From Halomonas sp. KAO (GTDB taxonomy: Bacteria > Pseudomonadota > Gammaproteobacteria > Pseudomonadales > Halomonadaceae), in the NCBI RefSeq assembly GCF_015595025.1, contig NZ_JADNRL010000019.1, forward strand, positions 868,805 to 932,804: 64,000 nucleotides of DNA, given 5' to 3'. The notes below the pieces were generated by a model that saw nothing but the letters and a program-made list of their open reading frames with translations, ran no database searches and was not told the DNA's origin. Made by a program: the position numbers and the translations under genes. Positions within the stretch are counted from its first letter, which is position 1. The number at the start of each line of letters is the position of its first letter. This document shows, in pieces, positions 60,725 through 64,000 of the stretch.

Positions 60725-61266
60725 TGCTGGCACTACCCAACCTGATACTGATCGGCCCCATGGGGGCCGGCAAGAGCACCATCGGCCGCCTCCTGGCGGC
60801 CGAGCTTTCTCGCGACTTCCTGGATACCGACCACGAGATCCAGGACCGCTGCGGTGCCGATATCCCGTGGATCTTCGACGTCGAAGGCGAGGGCGGCTTT
60901 CGCGACCGCGAGACCCTGATGATCGACGAGTTGACCCATCGCGAGGGCGTGGTGATCGCCACCGGCGGTGGTGCGGTACTGCGCGAGGAGAATCGTCGCA
61001 TGCTGCGTGAGCGTGGCACCGTTGTCTATCTCTTCACCACCGTGGAGCAGCAGCTCAGGCGAACCGCCAAGGATCGCAATCGCCCGCTGCTGCAGCGCCC
61101 CGACAAGGAGGCGGTGCTGCGCGAGATGTTCGGCGAGCGCGACCCGCTCTACCGTGCCACCGCCGACCTTACGGTGCGTACCGACCGGCGCGGTCCGCGC
61201 TCGGTGGTCAACGATATCGTCCGCCGCGTAACGCGGCTGGTCGATCCCCTGCAAGCCAAGGCCTGA
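60724..61266 (+). CDS. aroK: Shikimate kinase
   Basis: AroK phosphorylates shikimate in the fifth step of the aromatic pathway. The 180-residue product has the P-loop [16 protein letters not shown], the DTDHEIQ substrate motif, [15 protein letters not shown] and the lid RNRPLLQ. The ATG overlaps the pilQ TGA (ATGA-like one-base overlap), so it is in the pil transcript. The pilQ-aroK-aroB order is common in gammaproteobacteria. Confidence 0.96.
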   Translation: MLALPNLILIGPMGAGKSTIGRLLAAELSRDFLDTDHEIQDRCGADIPWIFDVEGEGGFRDRETLMIDELTHREGVVIATGGGAVLREENRRMLRERGTVVYLFTTVEQQLRRTAKDRNRPLLQRPDKEAVLREMFGERDPLYRATADLTVRTDRRGPRSVVNDIVRRVTRLVDPLQAKA

Positions 61267-61269
61267 ACC

Positions 61270-62376
61270 ATGACCCAGACCCCTTCCGGCCCGCACACCC
61301 TCGAGGTGGCGCTGGGCAGTCGCAGCTACCCCATTCATATCGGTCCCGGCCTGCTCGCCGAGCCGGGTGTCCTGGCCCCCTGGCTGGTCGGGCAGCAGGT
61401 GATGATCGTCACCAACGAGACGGTGGCGCCACTCTACCTCGAGCGCTGTCGCGCTGCCCTGCCCGAGGGCGTGGAGGTGCGCGAGCTGGTGCTGCCGGAT
61501 GGCGAGGCCACCAAGAACCTCGAGCATGTCTCGCGCATCTGGGATGCGCTGCTCGAGGCGGGCTTCAACCGACGCTGCACCCTGGTGGCCCTGGGCGGAG
61601 GGGTGATCGGTGATATGGTGGGCTTCGCCGCGGCCTGCTATCAGCGTGGCGTGGCCTTTATCCAGGTGCCGACCACCCTGCTGGCCCAGGTGGACTCGTC
61701 GGTGGGTGGCAAGACCGGAATCAACCATCCGTTGGGCAAGAACATGGTCGGTGCCTTCTGGCAGCCGCGAGGGGTGCTGATCGATACCGATACCCTGGAT
61801 ACCCTGCCGCCCCGCGAGCTTTCCGCCGGTCTGGCCGAGGTGATCAAGTATGGCCTGATTCGTGATGCGGACTTCCTCGTCTGGCTGGAGCGGGAGCTGC
61901 CCGCCTTGCGCGAGCTGGATCCGGACGCCCTGGCAGGCGCCATCCAGCGCAGCTGTGCGCTCAAGGCGGAGATCGTCGCCGAGGATGAGACCGAGCAGGG
62001 GGTGCGGGCGCTGCTCAACCTTGGGCATACCTTCGGTCACGCCATCGAGGCGCATCAGGGCTATGGCGACTGGCTGCACGGTGAAGCGGTGGGTGCCGGG
62101 ATGCTGATGGCCGCCGAGCTTTCGGCACGACTGGGCTGGCTCTCGGATCGTGATGTCGAACGGTTGCGGGTGATCCTGCGGGTGGCGGGGTTGCCGCTGG
62201 ATGCCCCGGCCGGGATGGGCGCCGATGACTTCCTGTCGCGCATGCGTCTCGACAAGAAGAACGTCGACAGTCGCCTGCGCCTGGTGCTGCTGCGTGCCAT
62301 GGGCGATGCCCGTGTGTATGACGCCACCCCGGAAGCGCTCCTGGTGGAGTTGCTGGAGCAGTTCCCTCGCGGCTGA
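61270..62376 (+). CDS. aroB: 3-dehydroquinate synthase
   Basis: AroB makes dehydroquinate from DAHP, the product of the aroG enzyme, using NAD and a metal. The 368-residue product shows [18 protein letters not shown], the [19 protein letters not shown] block and the metal-binding His residues in [12 protein letters not shown] and GDWLHGEAV. It is 3 nt after aroK. No damX follows, unlike in E. coli; the next gene is gltB. Confidence 0.97.
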   Translation: MTQTPSGPHTLEVALGSRSYPIHIGPGLLAEPGVLAPWLVGQQVMIVTNETVAPLYLERCRAALPEGVEVRELVLPDGEATKNLEHVSRIWDALLEAGFNRRCTLVALGGGVIGDMVGFAAACYQRGVAFIQVPTTLLAQVDSSVGGKTGINHPLGKNMVGAFWQPRGVLIDTDTLDTLPPRELSAGLAEVIKYGLIRDADFLVWLERELPALRELDPDALAGAIQRSCALKAEIVAEDETEQGVRALLNLGHTFGHAIEAHQGYGDWLHGEAVGAGMLMAAELSARLGWLSDRDVERLRVILRVAGLPLDAPAGMGADDFLSRMRLDKKNVDSRLRLVLLRAMGDARVYDATPEALLVELLEQFPRG

Positions 62377-62413
62377 CCTCGTCTTTCTCTTTTGATCGGT
62401 ACCTCGTTTGACC

Positions 62414-62446
62414 GGAACGCCCGCGCCACCTTGGTGCGGGCGTTCC
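62414..62446 (+). terminator. Hairpin terminator after aroB
   Basis: An 11-bp stem GGAACGCCCGC/GCGGGCGTTCC (62414-62424 with 62436-62446) with an 11-nt loop, followed by TCGTCTATG. The T run is weak, but the stem is strong and it closes the pil-aro operon. Confidence 0.65.
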
Positions 62447-62834
62447 TCGTCTATGCTGCTGAGTAGGCGGCTCCGGAGAAGGCGGTAGCCATTGATTGGC
62501 ATGGAGTATGCGCTATTGGCATGGGCAATATGGCCCTTTTTAGCCAAAAGTCTAATGCGAGAACCGTTTCGTTTGTTTTCCGTTTATGGTGATTGCAAGT
62601 GACTGAGCGGTGGGGTTTTTTTCAGCGAGTCCGAAAGGCAACCCACGGATTTATCGGTGATTTTTGGGTAGGGAGAGGCCGTCGGTATTGCGCTGCAGTG
62701 TGGCGGCTGGCTATTCTGGGCGCACCTTTGCCGCGCAGGTCGGTGCGAGTCATTCGTCTGGCATCATAAGATAAAAACCCTTGAATATAGCATGGGGTTC
62801 CTGCGAGAAAAACCCATTTCATCGAGGCACACCT
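62447..62834 (+). promoter_or_regulatory. gltB upstream region with direct repeat and possible sigma-54 site
   Basis: This 388-nt stretch has no gene. It is AT-richer than its neighbours. The decamer ATTGGCATGG occurs at 62495-62504 and 62515-62524, exactly 20 bp apart. The first copy belongs to TTGGCATGGAGTATGCG (62496-62512), which has the GG-N10-GC spacing of a sigma-54 promoter but an imperfect -12. TCTAAT at 62551-62556 has no clear -35. Confidence 0.35.
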
Positions 62835-64000
62835 ATGAACAGCGGTCTATATCAGCCCGGCGAGTTCCGCGACAACTGCGGGTTCGGCCTGATCGCCCAT
62901 ATGGAGGGGCGTGCCAGCCATGAGCTGCTGCGCACCGCCATTGAATCCCTCACCTGCATGACGCATCGCGGTGGTATTGCCGCCGACGGCAAGACCGGCG
63001 ACGGTTGCGGCCTGCTGCTGCAGTTGCCCGATACCTTCATGCGTGAAGTGGCCGAGGAGGCGCTGGGCGCCACCCTGGGCGAGCGTTATGCGGTGGGGGT
63101 GGTGTTCCTGCCCGACGACGATGCCCGTGCCGCTCGGGCCGCCGAGGTGCTCGAGGGCGAACTGCGCGCCCGCGGCCTGGTGATTCGTGGCTGGCGTGAG
63201 GTGCCGGTGGATGCTTCGGTGTGTGGCCCCATGGCACTGGAGTGTCTGCCGCGTATTCGCCATCTGTTCGTGGAGCCAGGCAGAAACGGCGGCTCCGAGC
63301 GTTTCGAGGTCGACCTGTTCATGGCTCGCCGCCTGGCCGAGCAGTCGCTGCGCCAGGAGGAGGCGTTCTACGTCTGCTCGCTCTCCGAGAGGGTGATCTC
63401 CTACAAGGGGCTGGTGATGCCGGTGGACCTGCCGGCCTTCTATCGGGACCTGGGTGACGAGCGCCTGGAGACCGCCATCTGCGTCTTCCATCAGCGCTTC
63501 TCCACCAATACCGCGCCACGCTGGCCGCTGGCGCAGCCGTTTCGTCTGCTGGCCCATAACGGCGAGATCAATACCATCGAGGCCAATCGCGGCTGGGCCA
63601 ATTCGCGCAAGGAGAATTTCGTCTGCGAGCGGCTTCCCGACATTGTCGAGCTCGACGAGATCGTCAACACCGTGGGCTCCGACTCCTCGAGCATGGATAA
63701 CATGCTCGAGGTGCTGCTGATGGGGGGGATGGGTCTGCACCGTGCGGTGCGCATGATGGTGCCCCCGGCCTGGCAGAACGTCGAGCTGATGGACCCCGAG
63801 CTGCGCGCCTTCTATGAATACAATTCCATGCATGTGGAGCCCTGGGATGGCCCCGCCGGCGTGGTGATGACCGACGGGCGTCAGGCACTCTGCATGCTCG
63901 ACCGTAACGGCCTGAGGCCGGCGCGCTGGGTGATCACCAAGAATGGCTTTATCACCCTGGCCTCGGAGATCGGCACCTACGACTATGCGCCGGAGGACGT
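62835..64000 (+). CDS. gltB: Glutamate synthase large subunit (partial, runs off window)
   Basis: GOGAT converts glutamine and 2-oxoglutarate to two glutamates. The 388 codons in the window cover the N-terminal glutaminase domain. Cys15 follows [14 protein letters not shown] and starts the mature enzyme at [11 protein letters not shown], so the propeptide is only 14 residues, against about 42 in E. coli. The blocks [35 protein letters not shown] and [12 protein letters not shown] are intact. The gene continues beyond the right edge, and gltD is expected after it. Confidence 0.96.
   Translation, partial: MNSGLYQPGEFRDNCGFGLIAHMEGRASHELLRTAIESLTCMTHRGGIAADGKTGDGCGLLLQLPDTFMREVAEEALGATLGERYAVGVVFLPDDDARAARAAEVLEGELRARGLVIRGWREVPVDASVCGPMALECLPRIRHLFVEPGRNGGSERFEVDLFMARRLAEQSLRQEEAFYVCSLSERVISYKGLVMPVDLPAFYRDLGDERLETAICVFHQRFSTNTAPRWPLAQPFRLLAHNGEINTIEANRGWANSRKENFVCERLPDIVELDEIVNTVGSDSSSMDNMLEVLLMGGMGLHRAVRMMVPPAWQNVELMDPELRAFYEYNSMHVEPWDGPAGVVMTDGRQALCMLDRNGLRPARWVITKNGFITLASEIGTYDYAPED

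Noticed and set aside
62447-62834. Possible damX remnant between aroB and gltB
   Set aside because: No frame in this stretch gives a membrane helix or SPOR domain.

Overview
The window is GC-rich chromosomal DNA from a gammaproteobacterium. It consists almost wholly of conserved housekeeping genes in gene orders known from Pseudomonas and the halomonads: map-glnD facing rpsB-tsf-pyrH-frr-uppS-cdsA-dxr-rseP-bamA-skp-lpxD-fabZ-lpxA-lpxB-rnhB-dnaE-accA, argS-SPOR-hslVU-DUF971-ubiEJB-hisE-tatABC, and mrcA facing pilMNOPQ-aroK-aroB-gltB. The protein variants, the 63-67% GC look and the lack of pha genes next to ubiE suggest a Halomonas-like (Halomonadaceae) bacterium; this is inference. I see no rRNA, tRNA, CRISPR array, prophage or transposase gene.

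Layout: 1-3.6 kb (minus) nitrogen sensing and Met removal (glnD, map). 3.9-22.2 kb (plus) translation factors, UMP kinase, isoprenoid and phospholipid precursors, outer-membrane assembly and lipid A, then rnhB and dnaE. 22.4-24.6 kb accA and tilS; 24.6-25.6 kb (minus) a short Ppx/GppA protein. 26.0-30.5 kb (plus) rho, ubiD, fre, folM. 30.6-32.3 kb a small membrane protein, then two short leader ORFs and DAHP synthase (aroG). 32.7-35.4 kb a DUF3087 protein and a Tat-exported PhoX-like protein. 35.5-39.4 kb hemB (minus), elbB (plus), tatCBA and hisE (minus). 39.4-50.2 kb (minus) the ubiquinone genes, hslVU, SPOR protein, argS and priA. 50.4-52.0 kb (plus) rpmE and a malic enzyme. 52.1-55.5 kb (minus) a DUF481 outer-membrane protein and PBP1A. 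55.8-62.4 kb (plus) the type IV pilus alignment and secretin genes with aroK and aroB. gltB runs off the right edge.

The most interesting signal is upstream of aroG. Two tandem mini-ORFs of 42 and 52 codons have near-identical ribosome binding sites and the same first four residues. Each carries a dense run of aromatic codons (F-W-Y-G-Y-F and Y-Y-G-Y-W-R-F). The first is followed by a perfect 11-bp hairpin, and the second ends 7 nt before the aroG start. This looks like a two-stage, leader-peptide control of the first step of aromatic amino acid synthesis. It ties to the other shikimate genes in the window (aroK, aroB) only through the pathway.

A second signal is a family of six dispersed intergenic palindromic repeats (about 50 to 195 bp) found between housekeeping genes, two of them with an extra central two-hairpin domain. 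Other regulatory candidates are a sigma-32-like promoter with a leader hairpin before hslVU, a GntR/FCD-type palindrome before the malic enzyme, and strong sigma-70-like promoters before bamA and fabZ.
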